A DNA stretch of 64,000 nt from Verpa conica (GCA_033030425.1 JAUFSD010000020.1:248001-312000), one strand, 5' to 3'; positions 43,917-55,322 are shown, counted from the stretch's first letter. Notes: a model not told the origin generated them from the letters alone. Made by a program: numbers and translations.

Positions 43917-46214
43917 GATGACTCCCGAATGATCGAGTAGTTGGATGTGATACTTGGAAATGGTGTAGTCGGGGTTCTTGGATGTAGTCTCTCGAGATAC
44001 GCGAAGGCGTTGTAGCTACCCAGCAAGGCGAGTATAGTGCTACCTCCCGTGCGAGGCACAGACCCCAGACCTATTTATACGACTCCCACGGGCAACGAAC
44101 TTCACTTATGTACCATATACTTCTTACCTTCTGTACGTGCCAAGGGGATTAGTAGATTTAATCTAATCCAATATCTCTCCGGCTAACCCATATGATACAT
44201 TTAAGACCGGTGAGCGCATTGTATATCGAGTGGGACTACGATGCACATTATTGGTTTCGTGATTGAGACTAGGATAGGCGAAGAACCATGGCGTATCATC
44301 TACTAGCATGTATATTTATAAATTCGTAGACTAGGACGGGGAGGTCTCTCAGTCATGGTCCCATTTCTCGTGGGGCATAGTCTATCACTCGAGTGAATAA
44401 CTCGGGGGTTTGCTGAATACATCTTGGGGCTCTACTTATTTATAAACCTACAGTTATCAATTGTAAAAGAGATAAACCCAACTTGTTTATATGCCTCCCC
44501 ATCTAACTGCATTAGGTCCCCAGTATCACACTTATATGCTAAGATGATTCTTGTTTATTCATTCTGTCTTATTGGAGACTTCAATCAACTCTCACCAGCT
44601 GGACTACGCTTTACCCGATACTGACTTTCCCGGCCTGGCCATATAATCTAGTATACCGGGGTCTATTTCTCATACTTCCCTACGGCTTTTACATAACCAT
44701 GCTAATATACGATGATCAATACAGTATCTATTTAAAGAATGGGGTATCCTGCTGGGACAGTTTCAGGCACTCTTTTGTTTTCACACAGAAAACAATACCC
44801 CAATTGAACATCGAGAGCGTAATGGAAACACACATCACTCCCTCACCCACACAATGCAGAGAGGGAAGACACATTCTTTAAGGCAACTTGGTGGTACCAA
44901 ATCTATCTATATTTAAAGTACTTTTCAAGTTCTTCCGAATATCTAGTCTAATTCCACTGGTGGTTGAGTATTTCTGGATGTAAGTGGGTTGTTCACTTAA
45001 TTTCGACAACCGACAATACGTATAGATACCACTTCGGTGTAATTATCCACCTACATACAATTCAGTTCTCTCCACTATAATATGTCACTATATGAAGGAA
45101 CTAGTTTATCTGACTTGTACATGACAATAAGTAAATCTGAATTTTTTCCGTCATGGTTGAGCACTCGGAATAAGTCCTACAAATCCTGAATGCCTCTGGC
45201 GCACTACCTGCACAACAGATGAGCTCATCGGTGTACACGAGAGTCTAGCTCTGATACCACCAGCCCAAAACAACCCTCACAATGGCCATTATACATCACT
45301 TATGGAACGGCCCACCCCATCAAAAGATTCTGCGGCTGCTGGGCCTATAAAAACAGGGAGGCAATGGGTTGGAGGTTGCGCCCAAACAGATGAGAAGGTA
45401 CCTTGGATACCGGATACAGGTATCGTTTCCCATTGGTTTCTTAATTATGATACTAATAAGAAGATAGCACAGTCACCTACAAAAACTCGGGTTATAAGGA
45501 TACTCGCCTTATGAAAATACGACTGGCAACCCCGTGAACCTTCATATGGGGGAAAGAAATATCGCCATATAAGAGCCCTCTTAGACATATTGATAGCTCC
45601 TCTTAACTATAACTAATGAATGATCCATGAAATGCCTAATATATATTATAAACAAAGTCTACAACTAAATTTCATGGGTCTTTTCTTATTTTAAGAATTA
45701 CTTTATATTTTTAAAGTAAATTTACATTGGCCTAAAAATTCGCACCACAGGTGGTGCGAACCGGTTACAGATCATGGAATAGGAGAAAAGGAAGAAGTGG
45801 GAGACGGGTGTGGAGAGATTGGAAGCATCGAAGATACGGGTGGGAGTGAATAGCAGGGGATAGCAGAAGAGACTGGGAAGTACTTGGAACGGAGGGGTGA
45901 GAAGTGGTTTAAGTGAGCTACCTATGAATGGGCTTGCAATAAGGTAATATGATTTTTCGTTCTGTAGTGAAAGTTGATGAATCTACCGTAGATAATATAT
46001 TAAGTAGTAACAGTGACCAATGTAGCTGAGGGAATTATGTTCCGATAATCCTAATCTCCTCATACAATAAAATAAAATCTAAAATAGTTTACTCAGACTA
46101 AGCAATTAACATGACGGTTTGGTAATTACCACTGGTTAACCGCCCGGGTACGGTCCCTAAGACTCACCTACTGCTTCCTTCAGTCACATATGACAAAGAT
46201 AAAGAGATCCATAC
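43917..46214. other. Intergenic, no gene seen
   Basis: Short frames 44424-44624, 44699-44881 and 45302-45514 (all +) have no domain and are not supported. A 22-bp palindrome at 45739 is listed separately. Confidence 0.45.
45739..45760. repeat. Perfect 22-bp palindrome
   Basis: ttcgcaccac and gtggtgcgaa face each other with two bases (ag) between. It could be a minimal hairpin, a protein-binding site or a relic of element termini. Confidence 0.7.
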
Positions 46215-46390
46215 AGTCACATGAAGATCACGTAATATCCTCGTTACACTAGCTAGTGATCCTTCATAAAAGGATCATTCCTCCTATGAAGGATCAATAT
46301 AATAACATTCTTAATTTTGTGATCTTTCGGTTGAAGATAGTTGAAAGTTATTCTTTCCGCTGGTTGATGTGTCTTGGGGACTGCATCCAG
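46215..46390 (-). repeat. Dispersed repeat, copy 2 of 3
   Basis: Inverted relative to 17185-17353 and 55323-55498. In reverse complement it reads gtccccaagacacatcaacc, then agcggaaagaataac, then aggatcactagctagtgtaa. It lies about 570 bases upstream of the F-box/ankyrin gene. Confidence 0.75.
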
Positions 46391-46878
46391 TCATCATACA
46401 TACTCCTCATCCACATTCTCTGTCTAGAGATATGACTAAATAAATATGTAACTCTCACGTGACAGCGCGGCTCAAACATCTCGGTCGCCAGTTGTTATAG
46501 GGGGCCACTTCCCACTACATCTGTCATCAGCCTGATTATAATATCATCATGAATTATCAAGATTTTAGGTTCAAACTGATAATCAAATTAGTATTTTATT
46601 GAGATATTAATGTTGAATTCTTTCAATGTCATGTCTCGTATTGTTCGGGACTTAGCCTAGATTCTTATATAATTCATAAGTAACACTAAATATTATGCAA
46701 AGTAAATGGAAAGTATGATATTACATGAGTATGAGTATGGATTGCTCCTGACCCGATGGGTGGCTGTTTAATATCTCATAGTTCGTCACTCGGCTCCGCG
46801 GAACCGGCAAACGGCTTAAGTTTCGTTACCACTAGCCGGTGACGTCGCTGGTGCCGCCAAATGATCAAATCATCACAG
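46391..46878. other. Upstream region of the F-box/ankyrin gene
   Basis: AT-rich with no gene seen; presumably holds the promoter of the gene at 46958. Confidence 0.4.
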
Positions 46879-46887
46879 TATATAAAG
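46879..46887 (+). promoter_or_regulatory. TATA box of the F-box/ankyrin gene
   Basis: tatataaag lies 71 bases upstream of the ATG at 46958 and is followed by a C-run typical of fungal core promoters. Confidence 0.6.
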
Positions 46888-46957
46888 GCTTGCTCCCCCC
46901 CCCGTGACTTCTGGTTTGTATTTAGTTCCTGTACCTTCAATAGCTGGACGCGCATCG

Positions 46958-47788
46958 ATGATAATTATGAAGATTCTCCGACAATTAAAGAAATGGAAAC
47001 GGCTTTTTGGCCCTTCCAAGTCTTTACTTGACCTGCCCAACGAGCTGATACTTCAAATAGCACAATACCTAAGCGCAGAAGGAGTTAACAATCTGCTACG
47101 TGCCAGCCACTTCCTCAAATTGCTTCTATCACCCGTCCTCTCGGAACATGCATTCTCACCTTCCTCCCGCGTGGGTATTCGTAGCACCACAGTTCTTCAT
47201 TGGGCCACTCGAAACAACCGCATTCCCATGCTCAAGATGCTTCTTTCCAAGGGGGCAATAATAGACGTCAACGCGACAGAGACTAAAGAATGGACTGCAC
47301 TCCATATTGCAACGATGCAGCAGAACGTCGAGGCGTTCAAACTTCTTCTGGAGAGCGGAGCCAATACCCATGCCAGGTCTATGGCTGCGCTAACGCCAGC
47401 ATCGATTGCCGTTGTGAGCGGGAATGAGACGCTAACTAAGATACTATTAGAGAACGGTGCAAATCCTGATGAGGTAATAAGGGGGACTGGTGGGATGAGT
47501 CTGCTGCATTACGCAGCAGTGCTAGGTCATATGAAGATTATCGATTTGTTGATAGAGGCGGGTTGCAATACTGCCGCTGTGGATAGAAACGGGCTAAGTG
47601 TTGCACAGCTCGCTGCGGCATATGGCAAACACAATGTTGTTGAGCAATTTTTGGGTATTGGGGTTGCTTTTGAAACTGCTCCAGATATGCAAATGCTTTA
47701 TCAAAGCATAGAGAGCATGGATGAAAACCTATATATATACGAAGTATTCAAGAAGCTTGATAAAGTTAAATGCTACCCCTGTAACTAA
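46958..47788 (+). CDS. F-box and ankyrin-repeat protein, 276 aa
   Basis: A complete frame from the first ATG, 46958, to TAA; the open stretch to 46904 begins with GTG and is leader. After a basic segment (RQLKKWKRLF), residues 24-65 form an F-box (LLDLPNELILQIAQYL, then LLRASHFLKLLL), which by family knowledge binds Skp1 in SCF ubiquitin ligases. About four ankyrin repeats follow (residues 83-230; ALHIATMQQNVEAFKLLLES, LGHMKIIDLLIEAG), the usual substrate-binding part. The last 45 residues are a non-repeat tail. The protein is intact, and a closely related but truncated paralogue lies on the opposite strand at 35193-35663. The substrate is unknown. Confidence 0.85.
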   Translation: MIIMKILRQLKKWKRLFGPSKSLLDLPNELILQIAQYLSAEGVNNLLRASHFLKLLLSPVLSEHAFSPSSRVGIRSTTVLHWATRNNRIPMLKMLLSKGAIIDVNATETKEWTALHIATMQQNVEAFKLLLESGANTHARSMAALTPASIAVVSGNETLTKILLENGANPDEVIRGTGGMSLLHYAAVLGHMKIIDLLIEAGCNTAAVDRNGLSVAQLAAAYGKHNVVEQFLGIGVAFETAPDMQMLYQSIESMDENLYIYEVFKKLDKVKCYPCN

Positions 47789-48439
47789 TCAACCGTGTCG
47801 TTCGGTCATTCATTCTTATTCAGCTTTCTTCATGAATAATTCAGTCGTTGTGTAGAGTTTACTTTGTATTTTATAAGTGTGTATATGTACGCTAGATACT
47901 GCCTACCCTCAAAGATACGTAGAACGGGTCAATATTCAGCCAAGGAGTAGCCGAGCTCCCCTATAATTACGCCATCGCGCCTAGGTACTAGCAAAGCTAT
48001 AGTTATATCACTCTCATGAGTCTAGTACATTGATTATGTAAATAATTTATCGATCAGTTTGTGAAGTATTGGGGAGCGCTAAGCAACCACTTGCATCTAC
48101 AACCATCCAGCCACCTCTATAAATTAGACTATGTATTCAGAAGGGATTTAGGAAATACTCTGAAATATATAAATATCTTTTATACCACTACTTTCCTTCT
48201 ACCCTGTCTACATTGCCTGAAGGATGATGCGTGTTGCGGTTACAGTGTCGATGTTCATCTAATTTGAACGACAATAGTATGATAACCCCCACCTACCGAG
48301 GAGCTGCACTGTTTTGGTACAACCCTGGTCAGCCTCGAGATTCAGGCTAGCAGAGATTCTTTTCCTCTCGGAAAGATCAGTTATAGAGGCAAACTAGATG
48401 GTTCTTAGTTCTTTCAATATTCTCCTACGCCATAGGGGC
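47789..48439. other. Intergenic, no gene seen
   Basis: AT-rich 3' flank of the F-box/ankyrin gene. The frame 48061-48267 (+) is not supported. Confidence 0.45.
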
Positions 48440-48740
48440 CAATTGTTGTTTACTTTTGTGGCTCCATGAATTGTCAGCATACGGCAGCTAATGCTTAAAC
48501 AGAAGAATCATGGAGGACATTTCGAGGCTAGCAGCAAATGATGAATAGCCTTTCCTGTAACATGTAGGCCATTCCGAAAGCCCACAATTTCAATTTCATT
48601 GCGTAATTGATAAAGGAAAGGTTCTACATAAGTTGAATGTATCAAAGCTTTAGAGCATTTTTTATCGATTATAAGATTTATATTCAGGAACTAGAGTCAG
48701 TCTAGAGTTAATCTTTTGATAGTGCAGTAGCATGAGCTCC
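48440..48740 (+). repeat. Segmental duplication block, partner of 56350-56645
   Basis: Shared strings include cggcagctaat, cctttcctgtaacatgtagg (against ccttcctgtgatatgtag), tataaaggaaa-like text, tgaatgtatcaa and ctttgatagtg, in the same order and spacing. Both blocks lie upstream of a member of the coiled-coil/VDG family. Confidence 0.78.
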
Positions 48741-48979
48741 TGTATTTTATCTTACGAGCTAAAATGCGGGTTTTTTTATATGAATAAAGAGGTCCCGGGT
48801 TGAAGTAGGCTATCTTTGCACCCTATATACACCTAACACTACACCAGCACTCCTTTATAGACCATGGGTCGTATTTTTGACGCTTATAGCCTATTATTGA
48901 ATCTTATGATATATTACCATGTATTATTCCCACAAGAATTAGCAAAAGATGGCAATTCTTCGATTTTTGAGAGAGCATA

Positions 48980-49910
48980 TAACGTATTTTATGGGGTAAC
49001 GGGACACGACAGGGTAATGGGACACTGATTTACATACAAAATCGCTATTTTGGCACTTTTGTAAAACCACAACCTTTCAGTCAAAAGAGCTAATAAATTA
49101 ATTAGTAGGAGTTATCTCCAATAGAAGCCACTACTGTAAGTTACAGTTATTGGTACAATGTTTTGGGGGATCTATGCAGAGGTGTACTTTATCAGAGGTA
49201 TTTCCCCATACAAATTAATGCCAAGCCAATTTTATTTGTATGGTGATTTTACATAACTAGTAGAACATAAAACCCATAGCAGATACGGGTGATTACAGGT
49301 TATTAATAGAGTATTAAAACTATATCTAAAATTGTGAGACCAAAATTAGGATATAGAAATAGCAAATAGTTACTTGATTGTATAAATATTAAAAGTATGG
49401 ACGTTAGGCTGATGCTCCAGTACTGGACAGATTTTATTTTATATCCTCTGAATATCAAATATTATATACTTTATATCTACATTTAGTTATTTAATTTATT
49501 ACTTCTACAAAACTATTAACTCTGCTATGATTTCAAAATCAGTGTACGTGAACTGTATATCCCATCATTTTAAGCTATCATTCTCTTTCATACCTCTATA
49601 TTTAAATCTGAAAAAATCACTATACAGTCTAACCATTATAACTCTGTACTTAATGTAAGTTAAATTTTATCCTAACATATTTTCATAATAAGAAATATTC
49701 TTTATTACTTTCTCTATTATTTTGCCCTTTAATTTTAATCTACATTATATAAAGCTAATAATCAAAGAGAAAAAAGCTTAGTACCTTTATTCTATATTCC
49801 TCAGTTTAATATTCTCTTCTATTACTTTATGGGGTTCTAATTAATTTAACTTAATTTATTGTGGCTGTCCCATTACCCTGTCGTGTCCCATTACCCCATA
49901 AAATACGTTA
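48980..49910. mobile_element. 931-bp TIR element, complete
   Basis: The terminal inverted repeats are 45 bp with a single mismatch (48980-49024 and 49866-49910), beginning taacgtattttatggggtaa and containing gggacacgacagggtaatgg. They are flanked by the 5-bp direct repeat GCATA (48975-48979 and 49911-49915). The interior is very AT-rich with no open frame of note, so it is non-autonomous. A right-end fragment lies at 19148-19394. It inserted between the duplicated block at 48440 and the gene at 50488; the equivalent space near 56650 lacks it. Confidence 0.9.
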
Positions 49911-49915
49911 GCATA

Positions 49916-50165
49916 CAGTATTTTTAACCATTTATTCCTATAGTCATTATTAACATCTTACTGACCTATAGGGACACTCCCTACCATACACATCTGCTGT
50001 TTGTAAACTGGTAGTCTAAAAAATGCCTAAGCCAAAGCTCCCTTGAGCACTCTAGATTGTGGGTGAAGGCTTTGTGTGTAGTCAAACTAGGTGAGATTAT
50101 TAATTCATAGCTACTTCGTACTCAATTCAGCCCGTCCTATAGTTCATCCACAACATACACTCACC
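49916..50165. other. Spacer, no gene seen
   Basis: Between the TIR element and the minisatellite; nothing recognisable. Confidence 0.4.
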
Positions 50166-50410
50166 TCCTCCACCTCGTTCTACTCCTACGCCCCGTTGAC
50201 CCCCAGTGCCCAGCCCAGCTCCTCCGCCGCGTTCAGCTCATATGTCTCGCTCATTACCCGCCTCGTTCAGCGCCTACGACCCGTTTATCTCCAAGATCTC
50301 GTTCAGATCGTACGTCGCATTCATCACCAGCAACACGTTCAGCTCCCCCGCCTCGTTTAGTCCCCACGCCCTGCTCATCTCCAACTTCTCGCTCAGGTCT
50401 TACCTCTAGC
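50166..50410 (+). repeat. Minisatellite, 36-bp unit (18-bp half-unit)
   Basis: The string cgttcag or a variant recurs at 50176, 50230, 50264, 50300, 50336, 50354 and 50390, so steps are 36 or 18 bases with one of 34. In one frame it would encode repeats like SFSAYDPFISKI and SFRSYVAFITSN. It lies 78 bases upstream of the gene at 50488. A similar array lies upstream of copy 4 (56690-56880). It may be a promoter repeat or a former exon. Confidence 0.8.
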
Positions 50411-50487
50411 ACCCCGTGACCCGTATACGTTACCCGTATATCCCAAAACCAGTCATCCGTCATACCTACCCTTTATAATTGTCGAGA

Positions 50488-51483
50488 ATGTCACCTATAA
50501 AAAGACAAAGAGGAGAGGTTAGCGCCCTTAACGCGCGGCTCAAGCAAGTCACGGACCAGTTAAACCAGGAGCAAGAACGGAGGATGAGTCTGGAAGATGA
50601 ATGTAGGGAGTTGAAATGGTCAAATGAGAGTTTACTGAAACATAACGAATGGCAAAAAGAAGTGATCATGACCACTATAAGGGGGGATCAAACTGACCGG
50701 AAGGGCAAGGGGAAAGCGGCGGACATTCACAAAGGTAGCGATGCAGGCACCTCTTCACTGACAGCATCCTTAACTGCAATTGAAGCGTCAATCGACAAAG
50801 TCACTAAGGCTACAGGAAAGGGCTTCTCTGATCTCATTAATGCGTACGATGCAGTCACTAAGAACCGAAGCGCAGAACTTGCAACTTGGGAAAACGTCAT
50901 CACAACAATTAGCGAAACCGTGGATTCTGTAGCTATAACCGCCCACCCGACCAAAAATCTCTTACCAATAACTATTGCCAAAGTTATTGGCAATGCCACC
51001 GTTGATGGTGGGGTTGGGTACGCTGCGAACTTGGGGGCAGCCCTAACCGCCGCCTGGGCTACGTCCAAGGAAGCAAAACCAGATAACGACAAAGCCACTA
51101 CCGACACGACAATCACCAGCGATGGAACCCCCCTCAGGACAGCGGCAACGACAGCAGCAGCGGCAGCGGCAACGGCAGCGGCAACGGCAGCGGCAACAAC
51201 AGCGGCAAATAGAGTAGCAGCCGTTGCTAGCAGTATCCCGCAAAGCTATGGGCTAATGGGGTTGCTGTTGGTTGCCTCAACCATTCTTTTGTATGTGGGG
51301 CATGATGCTCTTAGAACAGGTGGTGGGGGAGGAAACACTCAGAGAGAGGTACATGGCCCGACCAACACAGAGGAGGGCGAAAGGGAGGAGGAGCAATCTG
51401 GACAAGGTTTGGGAGTTGTGAGTGTTACTGGTCCTGGGCCGCAACCAGCAACTGGGGGTAGCACTGCAGAAGAGGGGGCGTAG
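50488..51483 (+). CDS. Coiled-coil/VDG family, copy 3, intact, 331 aa
   Basis: ATG at 50488 is preferred because it matches the start of the paralogue at 34805; the open stretch to 50479 begins with TTG. Residues 8-65 are a strongly charged coiled coil. A Lys/Gly-rich patch follows (DRKGKGKAADI). Near residues 164-190 lies the family core GNATVDGGVGYAANLGAA. Residues 217-240 are an Ala/Thr run made by a gca/gcg microsatellite (51137-51205). A single membrane segment (GLMGLLLVASTILLYVGH) spans about 253-272, and the last 58 residues are Gly/Glu-rich and polar. This predicts a protein anchored near its C-terminus with the coiled coil exposed. No known domain is recognised. Three broken paralogues lie in the window. 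Confidence 0.78.
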   Translation: MSPIKRQRGEVSALNARLKQVTDQLNQEQERRMSLEDECRELKWSNESLLKHNEWQKEVIMTTIRGDQTDRKGKGKAADIHKGSDAGTSSLTASLTAIEASIDKVTKATGKGFSDLINAYDAVTKNRSAELATWENVITTISETVDSVAITAHPTKNLLPITIAKVIGNATVDGGVGYAANLGAALTAAWATSKEAKPDNDKATTDTTITSDGTPLRTAATTAAAAAATAAATAAATTAANRVAAVASSIPQSYGLMGLLLVASTILLYVGHDALRTGGGGGNTQREVHGPTNTEEGEREEEQSGQGLGVVSVTGPGPQPATGGSTAEEGA

Positions 51484-53151
51484 GTGTGAGGTGGGGTTAA
51501 GTAATGTATACCTTCCTTTGTGGATGTTTTTACATGTATGGTACGCACGGTCTGAAACCTGAATCAATAAAAATTGGGCTTGGAACAAGCCTATCATGCC
51601 CAAAAGCGCCAAAGTATGCCTAATATTGTTGACTACTTTCCCTCATAAATATAAATTCTCTGATAACAGTTCCAAAAGATCTCCAGTAACTTAAAGAGTA
51701 TACCCAAGTATCTTTAGCATGAAAAACAACACTTTAATATATAATACTGAAAGAACATACATAAGTACATCTGGTCATGGGCTGGGTATGATAGGGAACG
51801 GTTTCACATGACACTTTTCACACCCAAAAGTGAGGTTTTATTCCGCAACTACCATAGCCCCTAATGGCCTATGAAGCTTGGGAAACTTTAATAGTATATT
51901 ATAAAGTTCTCTAAGTTTTTATAAAAAATCCTATCTATTAGTTGTGTGGGAATATCGGCGCTAAATATTGGTCTGGGTATATACTTGCGCACTATACTAC
52001 AAATATTCCGCACACATGCATGTACAAAACGATCACATGGATTGACTGCACTATGTTCCTTGATTCCATAACCACCGTAACAATAGTGTATGATTGTATT
52101 TCAGAATCCTATTCTAAAGACTCATATCCTACGATATGTCTCTTTCGATACCGCCAAATCATCATAGTGATTTGAACACGTTGTCATATACTGTAGAAGA
52201 GGTAGGCATGTAGTAGACCAGTACAACATTACGAACTTAGAATTACCACTTGAGACACTTTAAGTTGTTGTACTACTTTAAGTGTATCCATTGACTATCC
52301 AGGAACGTGAAAGAACTATATTTTAACAATATCTGCTATGGTTGGACTAGTTATATAAAAAACCGATTGGAGCACTCAAGAGCTAGTGAGAATGTAATGA
52401 TCTTGGCGACATTCCAGTTATGTCTAGTCATGCTCGCCAAGTAGAGGGTTACACTGTACAACTCTTATAGTCACTCTAAGCGATATAGCTACTAATTCAA
52501 GGCTAGTACATCTTGTATCACGAAGTCTAGAATAAAAGAATGTATGCATTAATCATTAAGTAGATGGAGTAACGATGTCTACATATGCTACGGTGGGGTT
52601 GGCGAGACATATTTGCGAACATAGCTTTTGTAAATATGGATGCACTCCCGAGCTTTCTCTTGGAGAGATGGCTACTTCACCTGAAGATGGTAGTTGATCA
52701 CGAAAACGAGATCGGCTGAAAGAGCATGAACACGGGGAAATTGTAAGCCGTGGTACGAGTAGAGAATTCATCCAATAACCATATATTCAACGTTGCCATC
52801 TCAGATCAATAACTGGGAATATCATCACTATTCTTCCCAACATATCACTTAGGGGTGCGGGAAGGAAACAGGTCAATTCAATTTACACAACACACTATGC
52901 CTGATAGAAGTATTACAGTTCGAAAAGCGGTATGTTGATATTTGTTGAATAAAGAGGCGCGAGTATTGCTGTATTGATGACGACTCAATGAGGTCATTTG
53001 TCGTTATGTGATCACAGGCGTTACGACTTCAACTAGTTAGTGTCATGCTACCTGCAGACTCTTCCCTCTTCTTGTCATTCACCCAGTGAACCCCACGATA
53101 CAGGGAGAACAACGATACCAACCTCTTGTCCCAGCTGCAAATCTTGAGACT
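51484..53151. other. Intergenic, no gene seen
   Basis: AT-rich. The frames 51942-52175 (+) and 52556-52771 (-) are short and unsupported. Frames within 51277-51612 (-) are shadows of the gene end. Confidence 0.45.
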
Positions 53152-53960
53152 ATGCCTTACCCAGACAATGACCAGGCCAACATTACCCGCAAAAATCGTA
53201 TCTTCACATTCATGTATGTTCCAACCCCTGCGATTTATGAATCTCTTTACATACTGACACTACCCATAGTTGTAACGCCTTCACTGAATATAAAAGACCA
53301 GACTTCACTACCAACGAAATGAATGCTGCATCACGCACTTGCTACAATAATCTCGACGACACAGCCCATGTGAAAAGAGCCATAAGCGAAGCTAGCGTCA
53401 GGGTCGTGAAATATCTGTTTCCCGATGGTGACTTATCCCGCGCTGGGGAAATTCCCAGCATAGTCTTGATGTATCTGGATAACGACTACTATCAAATGGG
53501 GCCACCCCACCGTCGTAACAGGGAGTTAATTCAGCCTTCTGTGAGCCCAGGGGTAGCACTCCTTCTACCACGTATGTTTGAAGTATTGAAGGAGCTGGAT
53601 GTACACCAGAAAAATATCAGGAAGGAGTATACTGTTGTTTCGAGCTCGGCGTTCAATCTTCCAAGCTCCTTACTATTCCTTCACAACGCTCAGCTCCTAA
53701 CGTACAACATCGAAGAATATATTCGTCGCATCCGACTGTTCCAGAAATGGACTACTCCGGAAACAAACAATGGGTATCTGGACCTAAGAGGATTGATTAG
53801 TGAAGGATGGAGACTAGTTGAAGAATGTGGAGAGCCTACCACCGTCGGTGGAATGGCTGTATTGGAGGACCTCACCCACCGGGCTAACGGTGCTCCTAAT
53901 ACCGGTTCACCTAGGCAAAGGAAGTATCAGGAGCGGGAAGCTTGGACTTACTTGGTTTAA
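53152..53960 (+). CDS. Spliced hypothetical protein, 250 aa
   Basis: Exon 1 (53152-53213) begins with MPYPDNDQANITRKNR, exon 2 runs from 53270 to TAA at 53960, and joining them gives 753 bases in one frame. The ATG at 53152 is the first in frame after a stop. The more obvious ATG at 53319 lies inside exon 2 and would lose the first 50 residues. The protein is soluble and mostly helical, with no signal peptide, membrane segment or family motif that I know. Segments such as RRIRLFQKWTTPE and LISEGWRLVEECG look like amphipathic helices. The intron is textbook fungal, which is strong evidence that this is a real gene and, with no lesions, likely functional. Confidence 0.78.
53214..53269 (+). other. 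Intron, 56 bases
   Basis: GTATGT donor, branch site CTGAC at 53254-53258, acceptor CATAG ending at 53269. The branch lies 11 bases before the acceptor, as in many ascomycete introns. Splicing keeps the frame and joins ATT (Ile) across the junction. Confidence 0.85.
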
Positions 53961-54839
53961 CGGGAAAGCTGGTTAGCACATGTCTAACGTACAATTAGAA
54001 AATCTTAGAGACTCCCATGTCATTTGAAATATGTTTACTCCTATTAGCTTGGTAAATTAATGTCTATTGTAATTTCTATACTTCCAGCCATGGGTATTGG
54101 GATGTACTTCCATTATTTCCACGCCCTACTTTAGCGGTGAATCTTGCGGGATGGTATCAAGTGACGAGTAATTGTAATCTATCCAACTTTGTTATCTTCT
54201 TCCACCGGCTAGGTTAATTAACGGTTAACGGGAAGTCGGTACCTCATAGGAACTATAGCGCTACCCCCGGAATTCTATAAAACAATTTCAGTATAGGCTC
54301 CACATAGTGGAGATCCGGCAAATGACAGGGTAGCTATCCTATCCACCTATCTCACGCCTTGCCACCAGAGCTTAGGAGATTTCGGACCTAGCCCCAGGTG
54401 TATCCCGTACGGGACCCTTCTCTATGAACGCATTTTTGTATGGGTGTCTCCAGGGTTAATATACAGAGAAGAACCTTGGACTGTTGACCCGTATCCCAGC
54501 AATATAAGTACGATCAAAGTTATCCATTACTTGCGCATAAGGTCATATGACTGCCAAAATTAGATTGGATCACCCTGAGGTTTGTATAATATGTCTGTCT
54601 AATTCTCTATATTCCCTTACTCGCTGTACCTCTATCTACAAACAACATGTTTGCTCTCTTGAAGTAAACGTAAACCGATTTACAATAGGCAGGTCTATCC
54701 GGGTATAGGATTTAAACATGGTGTTTGAGGATACTTTTCATTGCTTGACTACAAATACAGAAACATCGAGTAGTGGAAAAAATCAACAGAGGGAATTATC
54801 CCGTTTGTCTATCTACTACGATAGAAGAGAGGGAGATAC
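53961..54839. other. Intergenic, no gene seen
   Basis: AT-rich 3' flank of the spliced gene; no supportable feature. Confidence 0.45.
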
Positions 54840-54841
54840 AT

Positions 54842-55085
54842 AATGTTGTCGCACCGCAAGTGACCTTGCTTGTACTTGCTCAGAATCGGGTACCATCACA
54901 AGATCAGTATTCACCACATTTCATTTACTTTACTGCTTACCCGGTGAGGGTCAACTCTGATTTAGCCGGCAGCTTGGCCTGCATACGCATCATTGCACAA
55001 ACACGTAGACTTCCAATGGAAGTTTATGGCATCTATTTGGTCTACCTCAAATTGTGCGTAGTTGTGTAACTAGATATCCTTCCCC
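54842..55085 (+). repeat. Repeat block, copy 1 of 3
   Basis: Matches 60795-61050 in order: tgttgtcgcaccg, gcttgtacttgc, gtgagggtcaactctg against gtgagggtcaactgtc, cattgcacaaacac against cattgcacaaacgc, and tgtgtaact near the end. A weaker third match is at 60333-60545. The second copy lies directly upstream of the NLR at 61174, so the block may be old NLR flanking DNA. Confidence 0.72.
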
Positions 55086-55322
55086 GCTTCACCATATACT
55101 AACCGCTGTGGGCTGGCTGATCGGTGTTCTGTGATTGGGGGGGATCAGATCGGTTCTCTGTCTAGAGACGAACAAACCAAGACCCGGACAGCATGGCTGA
55201 TTAAGACTACAAACATGTGTCTATCTATAGAGAGTGCTAATGCCAAGTGGCTTATTCAGTCTTGGGACCTATCACGTGTCACACCGGTTTTCCACCGCTT
55301 GTACCAAGTCAGCCTGTAATGG

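Noticed and set aside
50206..50409. Open frame over the minisatellite upstream of the 50488 gene, read as an independent protein
   Set aside because: The frame arises from the 36-bp repeat; no start context, and the array shifts phase once, so it is reported as a repeat.
51043..51243. Cys-rich minus-strand frame (RCRCRCRCC)
   Set aside because: Antisense of the gca/gcg microsatellite in the 50488 gene, and not a cysteine-rich peptide gene.
53086..53322. Separate 78-codon frame before the 53319 ATG
   Set aside because: It is better explained as exon 1 plus the intron of the spliced gene starting at 53152.
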